This document shows, piece by piece, positions 1 to 13,514 of a DNA stretch of 64,000 nt; position 1 is the first letter of the stretch, and each line of letters starts with the position of its first letter. The position numbers were made by a program, and so were the translations under genes. The DNA lies in the NCBI GenBank assembly GCA_004794785.1, contig SJOL01008492.1, forward strand, positions 1,204,610 to 1,268,609, in the 5' to 3' direction. The notes under the pieces were generated by a model that saw only the letters and a list, made by a program, of their open reading frames with translations, had not been told where the DNA came from and made no database searches. The DNA comes from Opisthorchis felineus. Taxonomy: Eukaryota; Platyhelminthes; Trematoda; Opisthorchiida; Opisthorchiidae.

Positions 1-3000
1 AAATGATTAACTAGTTCGTGAATAGTTTCCCTTACATCCCTTACTTGAAAGAATGAGGGCATACTCAGCCCAAGCAGGACACGCCAAACTCAACGGACCT
101 TTGCTGTCCATGCCATATTGAACAAACCTAACAGAACGGATGAGGTTGATTTACTTAGCGAAATTCCATTCCTGAAGGGAAGTTGCACAGATCAGTTAAC
201 AAACCCACATAGGTGACACGGTTCCACCTTGCTCAGCTTGTTCCCTGGGCTATTTAGGTGAAAAGTGTTGATCGCTCACTCAACTGCGGTCAAACGATAT
301 GACAATCCAAAACGAAATACTGTTGAGGGACAAGTTTTCTTTTTGAGGTATTTCTTGTTCCGTTTTGCAAAGTCTTGCCAATTCGAGGGGGGTTATCGTG
401 TAAAGTAAATTTTTGGCTCAGGAAAGTCTTTTCTCCGAGGAGCTATTGCATACTAGGTGGTTGATTATTTGAGAAAGGCTGATGTATCACAGAACCGAAA
501 GCCCTAAAGTGTGCATGCTTTTTAGAGGTTTGTTTACTGAGAAAGGCAATATGTCTTAGTCTAATCCGTACTACAGCTGTAATGACTCCTTAGTGTGAAC
601 AAATTATCCATCGGTAATTTAACTGCACTGGGAACGAATCACATTTCTTATTATGTCTAAAACTGGATGATTTTTTAAGGGTTAATGATGAGCGTTCATG
701 TTCCGGAACTTCTATACCTACTGAATCAGGAACATGAATGAAAGCGGGCCTGAGTTGCTGATACCAACACAGAGCGTTTCAATGGTTTCTTCACAATCCG
801 TTACATCATATCTATGCTAGAACTTCGACAAACTATACGGCTGTCCGCGAACTTCATACGGGTGTGAACGCTTCTGTCCATTCTGGATGAGCTGCAGCAC
901 ATTTGTTTACCAAAGTGTGCTAGGGAGCCATTATTTGGTCAGTTAAGGTGGCATCATATTTTTTCGTATACTATGATGTACCAAGGAAAAGCCGCACACC
1001 ACAAGCATATTTTTCTCCTAATTTCGTTTCTTCTCAGGTTAAATGTCCCTAATAACTAGGAACTCAATGTTTTCTAATGATTAATCCCTCCCATTTGGTC
1101 TGACCACGCAGGATAATTCACATCAACGTGTTTTACTCTAAACTACCGTTGCTAACGTCCGTTGATAGTATTTAGTTGATGACATTCCTCCATTCAGTAA
1201 CTTGATTATCATCAGTCATCCGGATAGTGTACGGCCGGTCCCATACCTGGGGGGTAATTAGAGCGCATTTGTTGCTCTGTCCTGGGGCCACGGACTATCC
1301 AATTCTTTCGCTGACACTGGGCCCACTTCGTAGTCGCTTGACTTGACTGCATCCCTGTCACTGGCTTGCTTTGAAGATTAATTAGTTTCCACGAAGCAAT
1401 AGTAATTATCGCCTTGAGTGTACAGAGTTATTGGATAGGTTTTGTTCATGGGCTAGAGGCAGCAGATGTTACACACGCAGCTGTTGAAGCAACATTTCCT
1501 TACCCTGACACAGCTGTTCAACTGTGAGCGGAGTGGATACTCGACAATTCTCTCTGCATTTGAAGCTTTGGCTGACCCATCTGTGTCTGGCTTGTGGACG
1601 AGTTTCCAGGATGGGCCGACTGAATCCCTTTAAACAAAGCACGTATCAGCCACACCTATCCATCGTTCTTTCATGAGTTAAATTCACCCTGGAAGGAACA
1701 TTTGTGTGCTGGTATCTGGTCTCTCTGAAAAGAGCATACAGCTCTGCAAGATTGTACTCTGTTTGGTGGATTATTTCACTGGGCAGCGTCTTTCTTGCAA
1801 TGGACTAGTCATTCAAATGGTCGCAGAGGGTGAAATAATTATACGACTGTTCATTTGTCATTTGTAGTCTCCTTGCTGCTGCCTCCCTAATTATCATTTT
1901 ACAAATAGCTGAAAAACCTTATGGTCACCCTGAAAACCGAATTTTCAAGAATTATGCAAATGAATGGAAGTAACGTGAAGTAATAATGCGACTGCTTTTC
2001 AAAGGCTTGTATCGTTAAACTGACAAAGTATAAATGTCTTGGCACGCGTCAGTAGGGCAATAAAATTCTGCCTATGCGTTCACTTAAAAAACGTACTTTA
2101 CTTGGCATTATGCCCTCATGGATTAGTGTCCAAGGTTGGGTGGTTTTGCGAAGTGTAGTTTCTTGTAGGGTCTCATTTGGAGAGTATTATTCAAATATGA
2201 ATAAAACATGGTACACGTGAGTGAGAAGAAGCCGTTTAAATGTGAAAATATGGATTTTCACATTTACTTGTTTGGAACTGATGGAATAGGAAGTAAAGTC
2301 AGTGTTTCTGTTGACGTTTTTGATAACACGGGTTATTAACGTAGGAATCACTTCGGCTGTTGCGAATACGTTTTGACGAATAACCTTGGAACTATTGGGT
2401 GGTACTCAACAGATCATGTCGGATGATTCAACCGGCTTGACCCCGTTATTCGTGTCGACTGGGTTGCGCGCGCCACTTACTCGACTTTGATGGTTCCACT
2501 ACAATATTGGACTCGGATCACCAACAAAACATGGCTTTTGTAACGCAAGTGTGGTCTAAATGAAGCTTTTCAGATGTTCTGTCTTTGGTGCTCCGGCGAC
2601 GCGACATGATATTTTGGGTTTTTATGGTTCGTCTTCAGACTGAACACCGACCAGTTTACTTTACCGAATCTGCTTGGATATTTAACCCGGCAATCATTGT
2701 CACGCAGCTCACTTGTGTGTAATCCGAAAGCGTTGAGTTTGTGGTTGCATTTTCACAGCACACCCACTAGTAGAGTTTTGTACTTGTTTCTCTCTCTGTC
2801 TATTATAATAATGCTTTGACGATATAAAAGATTTTAACATACTTGGACAATGAACGAATAAGTGTATGCTCTTGGCACCGTTTTTCATTTTTGCTCACTT
2901 CGGCCACAGGTCGGCAACAGAGGTCGTCGAGCGGAGATACTTGGCTTATTCCAAGTAAGGTGGGTGGGTTCTCACTCCAAGTCTTGGTGGCGAACCCTAG

Positions 3001-3181
3001 AGTGTATCTCTCTTCTAAGGGATGGCCGTATTGCATTTCTAACACCTAAATATCAACAGCACGACCCCCATTTGAACACTGGCTCATTTAAAGGTGAAAA
3101 CAGAAGACTTCTACTTTGCTACTACAGTGAACACAAGGCAACTGGCCGGTTGCCTTAGCAATTTCCTTTATCTGTGTTCAG
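1..3181. other. Upstream non-coding DNA, probably intron of the cadherin gene
   Basis: No convincing exon is seen. Stops are frequent in all frames and the only longer open stretches (about 2.8-3.1 kb, both strands) overlap each other and show no family motif. Because the first recognisable exon starts in the middle of a cadherin repeat, the rest of the extracellular region must lie upstream, so this stretch is inferred to be intron. A segment at 2911-2954 has an acceptor-like CACAG before it and a GTAAGG after it, but a 44-base microexon cannot be supported from sequence alone. Confidence 0.5.
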
Positions 3182-3402
3182 TGAAGGCAAACACCCAACC
3201 AACTTTACCACATTTCGTTGCACAGGTTGATAACAAGACTGGAGATATTGCCGTCGCTCAATCCAATCCAGCTGCGCCGAGTGAAGCAAATTTTCAGCCA
3301 AGTGCAAATAAACCGAGTCCACTTCTACCAGGAATATATCGACTGCGTCTGCGAGCTTCCGACCAAGGTCATCCACAACTGGTGGCCGAAACGTGGCTAC
3401 AG
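3182..3402 (+). CDS. Protocadherin-like protein, exon encoding end of last cadherin repeat (partial gene)
   Basis: This exon encodes the C-terminal half of an extracellular cadherin repeat. The reading frame shows the family signatures VDNKTGDI (the 'D..TG.I' strand) and YRLRLRASDQGHPQL (the 'A.D.G.P.L' strand with calcium-binding Asp). Cadherin repeats bind calcium and mediate cell-cell adhesion outside the plasma membrane. The exon ends with CAG followed by GTATGA, a good donor, exactly at a codon boundary. The 5' border is uncertain. A pyrimidine-rich tract ending TTCAG puts the start at 3182 (two bases completing a codon), while a second acceptor GCACAG would start it at 3226 in phase 0. 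In either case it joins in frame to the membrane exon at 13515. Earlier exons with the signal peptide and other repeats lie outside the window. Confidence 0.8.
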
Positions 3403-3736
3403 GTATGAGCCTCTTCTTTTACACGCATACATAGTTAGTCCAGATAGATTAGATTTTTTGTTCAATGGTTGCACCAAGCGGACGGGTTTCATTGTAGAAA
3501 TTTTGTACTTGCACGCAGTTCGGGCAGATCACTTCAACTACCATTATTTGCATATCATTTTGTCCATAAGTTTAGTTTTGCTACCACCTTGCACCAGGGT
3601 TTAGATAATATTGTTTGCCTGGGTTACAATAACCCTTGCAAACTGACCCTGTTTCACTGATTCGATAGACAGATATCGAAGACGCCAATGCAATGGTGGT
3701 CAAGCTTAACTAGTCTGGGTCCAGCAAAATTAATAA

Positions 3737-5851
3737 GCACTTTCTTGATATTTGAGTGTATCTTGGACGTCAGAAGAACTTTTCTTGCACTCTCCAACAC
3801 CATTCGTGTTAATCACGAACCTGGTTCATACAGAAAAAGCAGGACTAGTTAGAACTCCATCCTCACAACCGAATTATCCAAGTGGATGCTTCGTTTCAGT
3901 CCAACTTCCCTTCCAATTTATTAATTGGTCATATGCAATCTTATTGGTTTACTTGAAAAAAATGATGAAGTAACGTTAGGAACTTTTGATCTGGAACACA
4001 TTCTCACGTACAGCACGCGATGGGTGCAAACCAAAAGGTGCCAGTTAATGTGAAGCGAGTTTTACCCAACTTTCACAACCTTTCACAAGCCTTAAGCTGT
4101 GCTAATATGGTCCACTAAGGTTGAACAATAAACACCATTTTACTGTCTCCTTCACCCTATCGATTACGGTGAATGCGACAGTAGGCCTCATGTCCCTTTG
4201 ACAGTTTTTACCATTTTAGTACGTGCAAATAGATCGTGAAGTAAGATTAATTTGAGGGACTTTCATACCTACGGCAAAAAATCCCACGTCGGCAATGTTG
4301 CTTATCTCATTTCCTTCCAACTTTAAACCCAAATAGACTTCATTCAGTTGCCCTATATAGCATGATGGTTCTGTATTTTTCATCTATACTCTGGTACTTT
4401 TTACACCTATTGAACATCTGGACCTTACGTTGCATAGAGGATTTGAAATTGCGACCGTCTGTTTACCACACTGTGGGTCGTATGGTGGAAAATCTGGTGG
4501 ATTTTCTTCGATAACATCTGTTTTCTCCATCACATCATATATCTACTTGTCTCCAAGTAGACGATTATGGAAACATAAGGCGGTTTTGGCGCAGCACAAT
4601 CAACTGAAGACTATTAGAAACGAGATATTCAGCTGGAATTCAGTTGGGTTTCTCGTTAAAACCAAATTTAGTTTGCAAATAGATGTAGTTCGCGAACTGC
4701 GACCAATTTGAGTTCAAGCCGGACATGAGGTTGGAGGAAACTCGCGGGCTGCACCTATCTGTGAACTCCAAAGGGAGTAATACCAGCCGTGGGCTGTCAA
4801 AAGGTTTTCAACAGCTCTATGGGTAATGTGTTCCATCTAGACGGGATCAATCATAGTTTCTGCTAGATGCAGGCAATCGCTGTCGAGTTCCATAAACCGA
4901 CTTTCCAACAAATTTGGATTGCTGGTAAGCAGTAATTAAGATCCCCGGATGTTTGGCTGGCATCTTTTCGAAATCCTAATTGACCAAGTCTCCTCTTACA
5001 TTAAAGGTTTTCATATATGCAATGGACAAAAAATGTCAGTTGCTTATCGAGATTAACAATAGGTCCGAGTTTGTTAAGTCGAGAATTTTTCTGGAAACTA
5101 TAGACTGAATCCCGAATGTGATCTCTGTTGCAACCACACGATGATGACGAGAGGGAGGAAGTAAAGTTGTCTGGAAAAAGTAGTAGCAGATAAATCGGCA
5201 AACGATACTCAAACTCCTCCTACCACACGTTGAGTAATTATCGTGACTGCGCTTGATCGTATCTGCTTCAAGCTGACGAGTGAGTGAGATTGCACAGTCT
5301 GCGAATATTTCAGCCCGAGTTCATTTGGTGCTTTTGTGATTTCGTCTACCAACGGGTTGCAGAATAAAAACGATTAATCTCTATTTAACTCTGTTACCAA
5401 TAAGACGGCGTCCCGAAACGCCCTCATTGCGGTCTTTTTCGCAAATGAACAGCCGGGCAATTTCTTTGTTCATTTGCCTTTTTCTTGCAAGACGCTGTAC
5501 CGACCTTATTGTCTGGTTTTCACCCAGATTGTTCGGAAGAGCGAAAACGTGACTGCTGAGCTTTCGAGCTTATACTAGCTTTTTTCCAAAGGATTGACAA
5601 AAACGAAATTTGCTCCATTATTGTTGTGCTGTAGTATACCCATTTTGAGAAAACATTTCGGCGCATACCGGATGGAAGTACTGTGTTAGTATACCATCTA
5701 CTCCCTTACAAACGCAAGTCGATAAAGCCTATTTTACCGCTCCTCAAGATGGAGTATCCCTAAAATGTTGTCCTCTCGTTCTAATTTACTCCATCATTTG
5801 AACGTGCAGTGATTCTCAGTAGCAGAGATCTGTGAAAGGAGACTCAGAAAC
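3737..5851. repeat. 2.1 kb duplicated block, first copy (ends at the N)
   Basis: This 2115-base block is repeated almost identically just after the single N. Reading the two side by side shows about a dozen substitutions, a 10-base indel in a short direct repeat (TTTCACAACC, near 4071), and a one-base difference in an A run near 3957. The copy ends at the base before the N, and the second copy begins at the base after it. That geometry is what two overlapping contig ends or two alleles look like when left unmerged. The 93-, 73- and 66-residue open frames inside are repeated simply because the block is repeated and show no protein family. Confidence 0.95.
4571..4850 (+). repeat. Hammerhead-like repeat family, copy at 4.7 kb
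   Basis: This shares with the copies at 35.1, 56.2 and 58.5 kb a leader containing AAACATAAG, then a GGAATTCAGTTGGG-like segment, then ACCAAATTT..TTTGCAAAT, a GGAAACTCGCGGGCTGC-like segment, and a tail CAGCCGTGGGCTGTC followed by GGTTTTCAACAGC. The hammerhead part is at about 4748-4805. The core is damaged (CTGTGA in place of CTGATGA, and TAATACC in place of GAAACC), but stem II is still paired as ACTCC/GGAGT. It would not be expected to cleave. Confidence 0.7.
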
Positions 5852-5852
5852 N
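5852..5852. other. Assembly gap (single N) at a contig junction
   Basis: This is the only ambiguous base in the window. It sits exactly between the two copies of the 2.1 kb block, so it most likely marks a scaffold join of overlapping contigs rather than one unknown nucleotide. Confidence 0.95.
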
Positions 5853-7956
5853 GCACTTTCTTGATATTTGAGTGTATCTTGGACGTCAGAAGAACTTTTC
5901 TTGCACTCTCCAACACCATTCGTGTTAATCACGAACCTGGTTCATACAGAAAAAGCAGGACTAGTTAGAACTCCATCCTCACAACCGAATTATCCAAGTG
6001 GATGCTTCGTTTCAGTCCAACTTCCCTTCCAATTTATTAATTGGTCATATGCAATCTTATTGGTTTACTTGAAAAAATGATGAAGTAACGTTAGGAACTT
6101 TTGATCTGGAACACATTCTCACGTACAGCACGCGATGGGTGCAAACCAAAAGGTGCCAGTTAATGTGAAGCGAGTTTTACCCACCTTTCACAAGCCTTAA
6201 GCTGTGCTAATATGGTCCACTAAGGTTGAACAATAAACACCATTTTACTGTCTCCTTCACCCTATCGATTACGGTGAATGCGACAGTAGGCCTCATGTCC
6301 CTTTGACAGTTTTTACCATTTTAGTACGTGCAAATAGATCGTGAAGTAAGATTAGTTTGAGGGACTTTCATACCTACGGCAAAAAATCCCACGTCGGCAG
6401 TGTTGCTTATCTCATTTCCTTCCAACTTTAAACCCAAATAGACTTCATTCAGTTGCCCTATATAGCATGATGGTTCTGTATTTTTCATCTATACTCTGGT
6501 ACTTTTTACACCTACTGAACATCTGGACCTTACGTTGCATAGAGGATTTGAAATTGCGACCGTCTGTTTACCACACTGTGGGTCGTATGGTGGAAAATCT
6601 GGTGGATTTTCTTCGATAACATCTGTTTTCTCCCTCACATCATATATCTACTTGTCTCCAAGTAGACGATTATGGAAACATAAGGCGGTTTTGGCGCAGC
6701 ACAATCAACTGAAGACTATTAGAAACGAGATATTCAGCTGGAATTCAGTTGGGTTTCTCGTTAAAACCAAATTTAGTTTGCAAATAGATGTAGTTCGCGA
6801 ACTGCGACCAATTTGAGTTCAAGCCGGACATGAGGTTGGAGGAAACTCGCGGGCTGCACCTATCTGTGAACTCCAAAGGGAGTAATACCAGCCGTGGGCT
6901 GTCAAAGGGTTTTCAACAGCTCTATGGGTAATGTGTTCCATCTAGACGGGATCAATCATAGTTTCTGCTAGATGCAGGCAATCGCTGTCGAGTTCCATAA
7001 ACCGACTTTCCAACAAATTTGGATTGCTGGTAAGCAGTAATTAAGATCCCCGGATGTTTGGCTGGCATCTTTACGAAATCCTAATTGACCAAGTCTCAAC
7101 TTACATTAAAGGTTTTCATATATGCAATGGACAAAAAATGTCAGTTGCTTATCGAGATTAACAATAGGTCCGAGTTTGTTAAGTCGAGAATTTTTCTGGA
7201 AACTATAGACTGAATCCCGAATGTGATCTCTGTTGCAACCACACGATGATGACGAGAGGGAGGAAGTAAAGTTGACTGGAAAAAGTAGTAGCAGATAAAT
7301 CGGCAAACGATACTCAAACTCCTCCTACCACACGTTGAGTAATTATCGTGACTGCGCTTGATCGTATCTGCTTCAAGCTGACGAGTGAGTGAGATTGCAC
7401 AGTCTGCGAATATTTCAGCCCGAGTTCATTTGGTGCTTTTGTGATTTCGTCTACCAACGGGTTGCAGAATAAAAACGATTAATCTCTATTTAACTCTGTT
7501 ACCAACAAGACGGCGTCCCGAAACGCCCTCATTGCGGTCTTTTTCGCAAATGAACAGCCGGGCAATTTCTTTGTTCATTTGCCTTTTTCTTGCAAGACGC
7601 TGTACCGACCTTATTGTCTGGTTTTCACCCAGATTGTTCGGAAGAGCGAAAACGTGACTGCTGAGCTTTCGAGCTTATACTAGCTTTTTTCCAAAGGATT
7701 GACAAAAACGAAATTCGCTCCATTATTGTTGTGCTGTAGTATACCCATTTTGAGAAAACATTTCGGCGCATACCGGATGGAAGTACTGTGTTAGTATACC
7801 ATCTACTCCCTTACAAACGCAAGTCGATAAAGCCTATTTTACCGCTCCTCAAGATGGAGTATCCCTAAAATGTTGTCCTCTCGTTCTAATTTACTCCATC
7901 ATTTGAACGTGCAGTGATTCTCAGTAGCAGAGATCTGTGAAAGGAGACTCAGAAAC
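5853..7956. repeat. 2.1 kb duplicated block, second copy (begins at the N)
   Basis: This 2104-base block matches 3737-5851 end to end. The 11-base length difference is explained by one 10-base indel and one base in an A run. It continues on the right into unique sequence (CATATTTTC...), whereas the first copy continues on the left into unique sequence. A true recent tandem duplication is possible but needs both breakpoints to coincide with the N. Confidence 0.95.
6676..6955 (+). repeat. Hammerhead-like repeat family, same copy in the duplicated block
   Basis: This is the counterpart of the 4.7 kb copy in the second half of the duplicated block, with only a few base differences (for example TCAAAGGG in place of TCAAAAGG). 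It is probably the same locus counted twice by the assembly. Confidence 0.7.
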
Positions 7957-8199
7957 CATATTTTCTAAGAATAGTGGGGCCAAAAAGGGCTTAAGGATAG
8001 TATTATCACGTATAAACTGGCCAACATTCTCACGCTTCAGTGATGTGATTATGCGGTATATTTCAGTGATGCGATGCCCAAGGCGCAGGTCAATCAGTGA
8101 AGTTTATAGGTAGTCGTTGGAGCCGTTTATCGATTCAGTCACATGGCTCAAGCGCGAAACATGATTACCAGTTAAGACGTGAAAATTCAGATGCGTGTG

Positions 8200-8345
8200 C
8201 TGCGTGGGTAGTGGTAGGGCGCTCGTCTCACATGTCCTGAGTTTGATTCCTGGCGTCACCAAATGTAGGCACTGTTGACGAGCTCCAACAGGAGCGGAAC
8301 TCGAGTTCGATGCTACCCTGTCTTGGCGTACCAATGGTACTCAAC
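8200..8345 (+). repeat. tRNA-like SINE-type sequence
   Basis: The first 62 bases resemble a tRNA gene with internal pol III promoter boxes. The A-box-like segment is GTAGTGGTAGGGCGCTC at about 8208-8224, and the B-box-like segment is GAGTTTGATTCCTGG at about 8239-8253. The acceptor-stem ends do not pair well and the sequence runs on into a non-tRNA body with CGAGTTCGATGC, so a tRNA-derived SINE or tRNA pseudogene fits better than a working tRNA. Confidence 0.45.
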
Positions 8346-11300
8346 CGAGGGGATGTTAGCACAAAATTCGAAGGCGAAAAATGATGGGGTAATGAGTATG
8401 GGCCTTATTAATCTACCTTTTGAATTACTTTAGGCCCAACCTGGCGTCTTTATTTTGTTTGGTTGGTTAGCATGCATGTGATGGCACGAAATGGCATGTG
8501 GTGGGCCCATCCATGTTTCCGGTATATTCACCCCAGGGTAGCGTATAGCTGAGCCGCAAACGACCTCAAACGCGTATACAAGCCAGTAAATCCACCATCA
8601 GAAACGTTCAGTTATTTGCAGTGATTCCCTGTTCATCGTCAAGTCACAACCCCCAAAAGGGTAGGCTCTATGATACGATGATCAACAAGTAAATGATATA
8701 GACGGAAACCTGACAGGTCCTTAGCCAGCCGGATAAAAAACTACCACCTCATTTGTAAAGGCACCAGGTGAGGGTATGTAACCCGACGGCCGCCTGTTCG
8801 GGCCATCGTGTTGGTGAATCTTCTTTTGTCCACTGTAACTTCCACAGTTCGCCCTAGTCTGCTCCGCAGTTTGAGGGAATTAAGCATCATTCGACACTCG
8901 TCACGGGCTGTACACTTGTTTATCAGAATGTTGTTAGCGGATTACACACATTAAGTAGAATAGCGCGTTTTTGCCTTCGTCTTTCTCGATATTGTATCCA
9001 AAGTTACATCTACCGCCAACCGCTTTGAACACAATGATCATCGTCGTCAACAAAAACGTTACACTCGTGGTCCAGCTGTCCTCGTTGCCGTATCATTTTG
9101 ATTGAGTTTACTCGTGCATTGTCTGGTTTCTTGGTCAACTTGGGATATGAATTACAGGCTGGGGAATTTCGGTGCAGATGAGGTTTGCTGTGCATCACTC
9201 TTTTGTGCCGGCGTACTTCTGCCAATCAGATGTAAAAAAATTGGTTGCAGAGCAGAGTAAAGAATGGAACCAAGTTAGCGGCTAAAATGGAAAATCTCAT
9301 TCCGAGTTTCTTGGAGCTGGTCAAGATGTAGATATCCTGCTAACCGTCACTTTCTCAGATTGATTACAATTTTAACATAATGGTGATGAAATGGTAATAA
9401 GTAGTCATTCCTGCTGACTACTGAATGGTTTCGTATTATTTGAATTACTTTGTTTTGGATAAGCAAAACATGGTGAATGTTTACCTTGCACGGTATGTAA
9501 GAGATTGAAAACCATTGATACATATAAACTAGAATCATCGTGTCGGGGCAAAGGGATACCTGTCCGAGCGAAAGCGATAAGAATACGCTAAATATCGTAT
9601 TGAAAGGATTTAGATTCGACTCTTTGCATTAGGCCGTTTTCCAGGCCTACAGCGACTCGCTAAGTCGTACTGTGGGTATGGCCTTACTGACATGTGGAGG
9701 CTTCGTAAGTCAGATGGGCTGTTTGCCCGGTGCGATCACCACGCGCTTTATCGTTAGGAGAATCCAGCTGAGTCCGTTGGAAACGTCCAGGGCTATTTGG
9801 CAATCGCTCTAAGACCGTAGGATACAGTGCTTTTGAAACAGGTTAGGTCATCACATTTATATGGAGCACACTTCCTCCAGAAAAGCCATCTTCAAAATAG
9901 ACTGTTCCATGAAAGCCATCATTTTCGATTGATACTTGAAGGTTTTTTTTCCATAGTTGGACCACCAGGTACCAATGTTCTGAACCTTAGTTGAGTGGGA
10001 GTTTACATTATTGTAACTTGTCAGATTAATCGATCTACTGAGTTTCTGGTCTCTCCTCCGTAGTAGTCTCTTTCCATAAGGCTTGTTCAGGTTTCCGTGG
10101 TGGTCTGTCGAGAACCCTAAAATTAGGACTGTGGTTCACTGGAAAAGCCAAGGTTAGTTCCTACTTGCTTGCCTCTGTATCAGACTTCTCTTCTGGACTC
10201 CAGAATGGAGCTAGAAAACTTGATGCACCGAATGGCTTCATATACATTGCACTCCGGCTCTATCCTTTTCTATTCTACACAGTCCCATGCCGTATGTGCA
10301 CCTTGGGCAGAATGTCCATCGAAGTCTTCCATCCTATGTAAATGACATGGCATAAACATGCGCATCATGCGAGGTTTCGCCATTCAGTGAGACTCGACCT
10401 TTCCAAAGCAGTATTCTAATCACAGCTGGTTGGCAGACAGCTGTCGATTCTATGGAAAAGAATAATGAAAATCTGTATGCCTGCAGGTGTTGCTCAGCTC
10501 AGTGTGAGGAGTGACCGTGTGGCCAGCAGAGAGAACTCGAAGGTCACGTTTTTCAAATTTGTTAGAGGTATACTTTCCAAATGCATCGGGATGAGAGTGG
10601 GGATTGATAGAGAGAGCTTGGCCACGCATAATTAATTAGGAACTATGTTGAATTCATAATGCCATCATATCGTGACATCGGAGTGACTGCTTATCCGATT
10701 TACATGTTTGACAATTAGCAACGGACTGGGTAGTCTGTTCTTGCAAACGCATACATACATCAGACTTAGCACACCACACGTTACCACTTAACTTGCGATC
10801 GTCACATGTTTGTGTCTGTGTGGACACATATGCCTGCATATACCAATGTGTGACAGGCAGAAATGTCAAGATGCAACCTGGTCGACATGTTTACTTGTCC
10901 ACAAAGGTCAAAAAGAAGCAGTCGTCTCTTCAGGACGACAGTTCACACAGTCCTGACTATTGGCATGGTTACCAACTTAGCTGTCATCCTTTTGTATGCC
11001 CGAACCACAGCAAGCTGGGCTAACTTTCAAGGTACATCGGGCGCATGAAGATTTGCATGTCGATGCCCATCAACGATTAGAGCGCAAGTTGCAATCGCGG
11101 TCAGTAGAGGTGCGCTGCCCTTCATAAATGACGAACTAGTGGTAATAACAGTGAACGCGTTAGATTTCTGAATTAGTTTGGTTGGGGAAGTAGCCCCAAA
11201 CTGACCATAGTTCCTATTAGACACACTGGCAAATACCTCACATCGGTCATTCGGTTTACTTGGGCTAACGAGAAAAGTTCTTCAGTCCACACCAATGTGC

Positions 11301-13514
11301 ACCAACACCTCGAAGCAACCAAATGGTAGAAAAAATCTACCCATTCGTCGCATGCACGCTCAAGATAACAGTTAAACTGCTTATCTGCATCGGGAGCAAA
11401 AAATTGTTTGGTGAACGACTATGGCTGTCCTCCTCGTGGACTACAGCAATAAACTGGAGTCACTAATGGAAGGAGCAGTTACTCTCAAATGACCAAACAC
11501 ATTTGATGTGTATGAATCGACTTGTCTGATTGGACACAGTGGGGTTACTGCAGTACTTCTTTAAAGTAAGGCGAATCCCCAGTGATGTCCTCAGTGGAGA
11601 GTTACTGTGATCACTGAGTATGGAACATTGCGATTGATGGCTTGAATGCTCTAGGTAACATCTGCTCCAGCCAGCCACCTTAAGCTTGTCTTGTGATTTC
11701 ATGTTCCATTCGTGATTGTCCTCTGGAGTTCAAGCTAACTTTTAATTAAAAATTGCGAAGTACTGGCTGTATTCGATGATTTTCGAACTCATGAAGTTAG
11801 CAAATGTGTTGTAGTCAGTAGAGCTGTGACCGCAGTTGAGGTCTAGAACGTTTGAGACAAGTCACATGTGTATCCTGTCTGAGGTGCGTCTTGCAATCGG
11901 TGGCTTCTAGTCTGACCTCGTTAGTACTGGACGTTTTCTCCAGCAAAAAAAAATACTTTTCACAATATATCTTACAACTGCCACGTTTTTGAGTGTCATG
12001 GTCAGCATTACAACGCTCCAGTCACTCGAATCCACCGGTCGCGTATTACTGAGTGCACGGTTTCCTGCCGTACCAGGTAAGAAAATTCCGAAGGTTGACA
12101 GAAGGATCGTTTCAATGACTACGTTGGCGTGATGACCCGGAATGAACTTTTGAGGACGTCCCTATTGTTGAACGTAGCTGTAGTCTCACCTATGCAACAC
12201 GAAGCATCCTCTCTGAAGCTGCTGTCCTCTGGCCATTCGATCACATTTCGAGTATGCACGACACCTTGCTGATTTGCCAGATGTGTGCCATAACACAGAA
12301 GATAACATCGATTAGAATCCGTGTTATCCGTCTTCCAGACATCTATCCACCTCTGGAACCCAGAATATATTCCTCACACTCAAATACTGCTTTCACTTAA
12401 CACGCCGCTAGCATGCGAATCTCCTGGTTCACTGACTTTTCACTCGGCGAAATGTGCATTTTAACACTGACCTAGGTATCAGCGATATTTGCTATGGTGA
12501 TCGAGACCGCCTGGATCTTTTAAATATTGATTGTGTCAATGCGCAGTTGCATAGCACCCATCTCCATACCTTACTGCTTCTAAAAGGAATAGTCCGTCTG
12601 TATTTGCTCCTGGGTACTACGTGGACGATCAGAAATAGCTAGTTCTGCTTAAAAGACTTAGGTAAAGACGTAGCAAGTGCTGGAACTATTCTCTTGTGCA
12701 CTATGCAGAACTTCCCTTTAGGGCGATCCCTCCGAGGATATGCCGATCCCATGAAGGCCAGTTAATGTTAATGTAGTACATCCACATCGGTAAAAATTTC
12801 TTTTGAATTTGCTGAACACCAAAGTTAATCATTCGGTATCTCAAGTGCGTAAGACAACCCGGTGTTTACTTCTGATACAATAGTCTGGATAGTATATCAA
12901 TATCGTGTTTTTCCTACTGGAATCGTTCTATTTCTGTATTGGATCGGCTACTTTATGTGCGTTGGTGTGCTCCATGTTTTTGCAAATAAGAGAATGGCGT
13001 TTGTTCACCAATGCAGCCCGTACAAACGCTCCTAGGTAGTAGGCCAATGTCTTTTATAGGTTTATTACTTCATTTTACAATTTTTTCGATCTGTTCATCA
13101 CAAACAAGATAGGCTTGCTACAAAGGTCAGAGCCTAGACACAACACACATGATATCTATTATTTGTTGGGCAGCTTAGTAATGTGTATGAAAAGATCGAT
13201 AGCACAACGCCCATGATGCTAGTGGAGGGCCACGTAAGTTTGGACGTTCATACTCACCCGTTGGTAGATGAAAACCTTTTTTACCTATCACCTCAGTACG
13301 TGGATCAGTTTGTGCGTTACTGAGGATATTGTCGTAATCGGCGTATAAACTTTCGCCGTTAGCAGCACAATCTGTAAACGGAAGCATGCGTTGCGAAGCC
13401 ATTAAATTAATGTTTGATAGGTGCAGTCTATTTTTACAGAGATATGGCATGTTGATTTCGTTCTGTTAGCATTTCTTCTTAGTCTCTGATTCATATGACT
13501 TTCTGCCTTCATAG

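Larger units (their letters stand above)
3403..13514 (+). other. Intron of the protocadherin-like gene, about 10.1 kb
   Basis: It is bounded by a GTATGA donor and a CTTCATAG acceptor, both in phase 0. It contains the duplicated 2.1 kb block with the assembly N, one copy (seen twice) of the hammerhead-like repeat family, and a tRNA-like SINE candidate near 8.2 kb. The rest (about 8.4-13.5 kb) shows no exon, RNA gene or mobile-element motif that I can support; short open frames there are isolated and unrecognised. Confidence 0.75.

Noticed and set aside
4430..4711. 93-codon open frame seen twice (also 6535-6816) that looked like a duplicated gene
   Set aside because: It is repeated only because the whole 2.1 kb block is repeated. 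It overlaps the hammerhead-family repeat and shows no protein motif.
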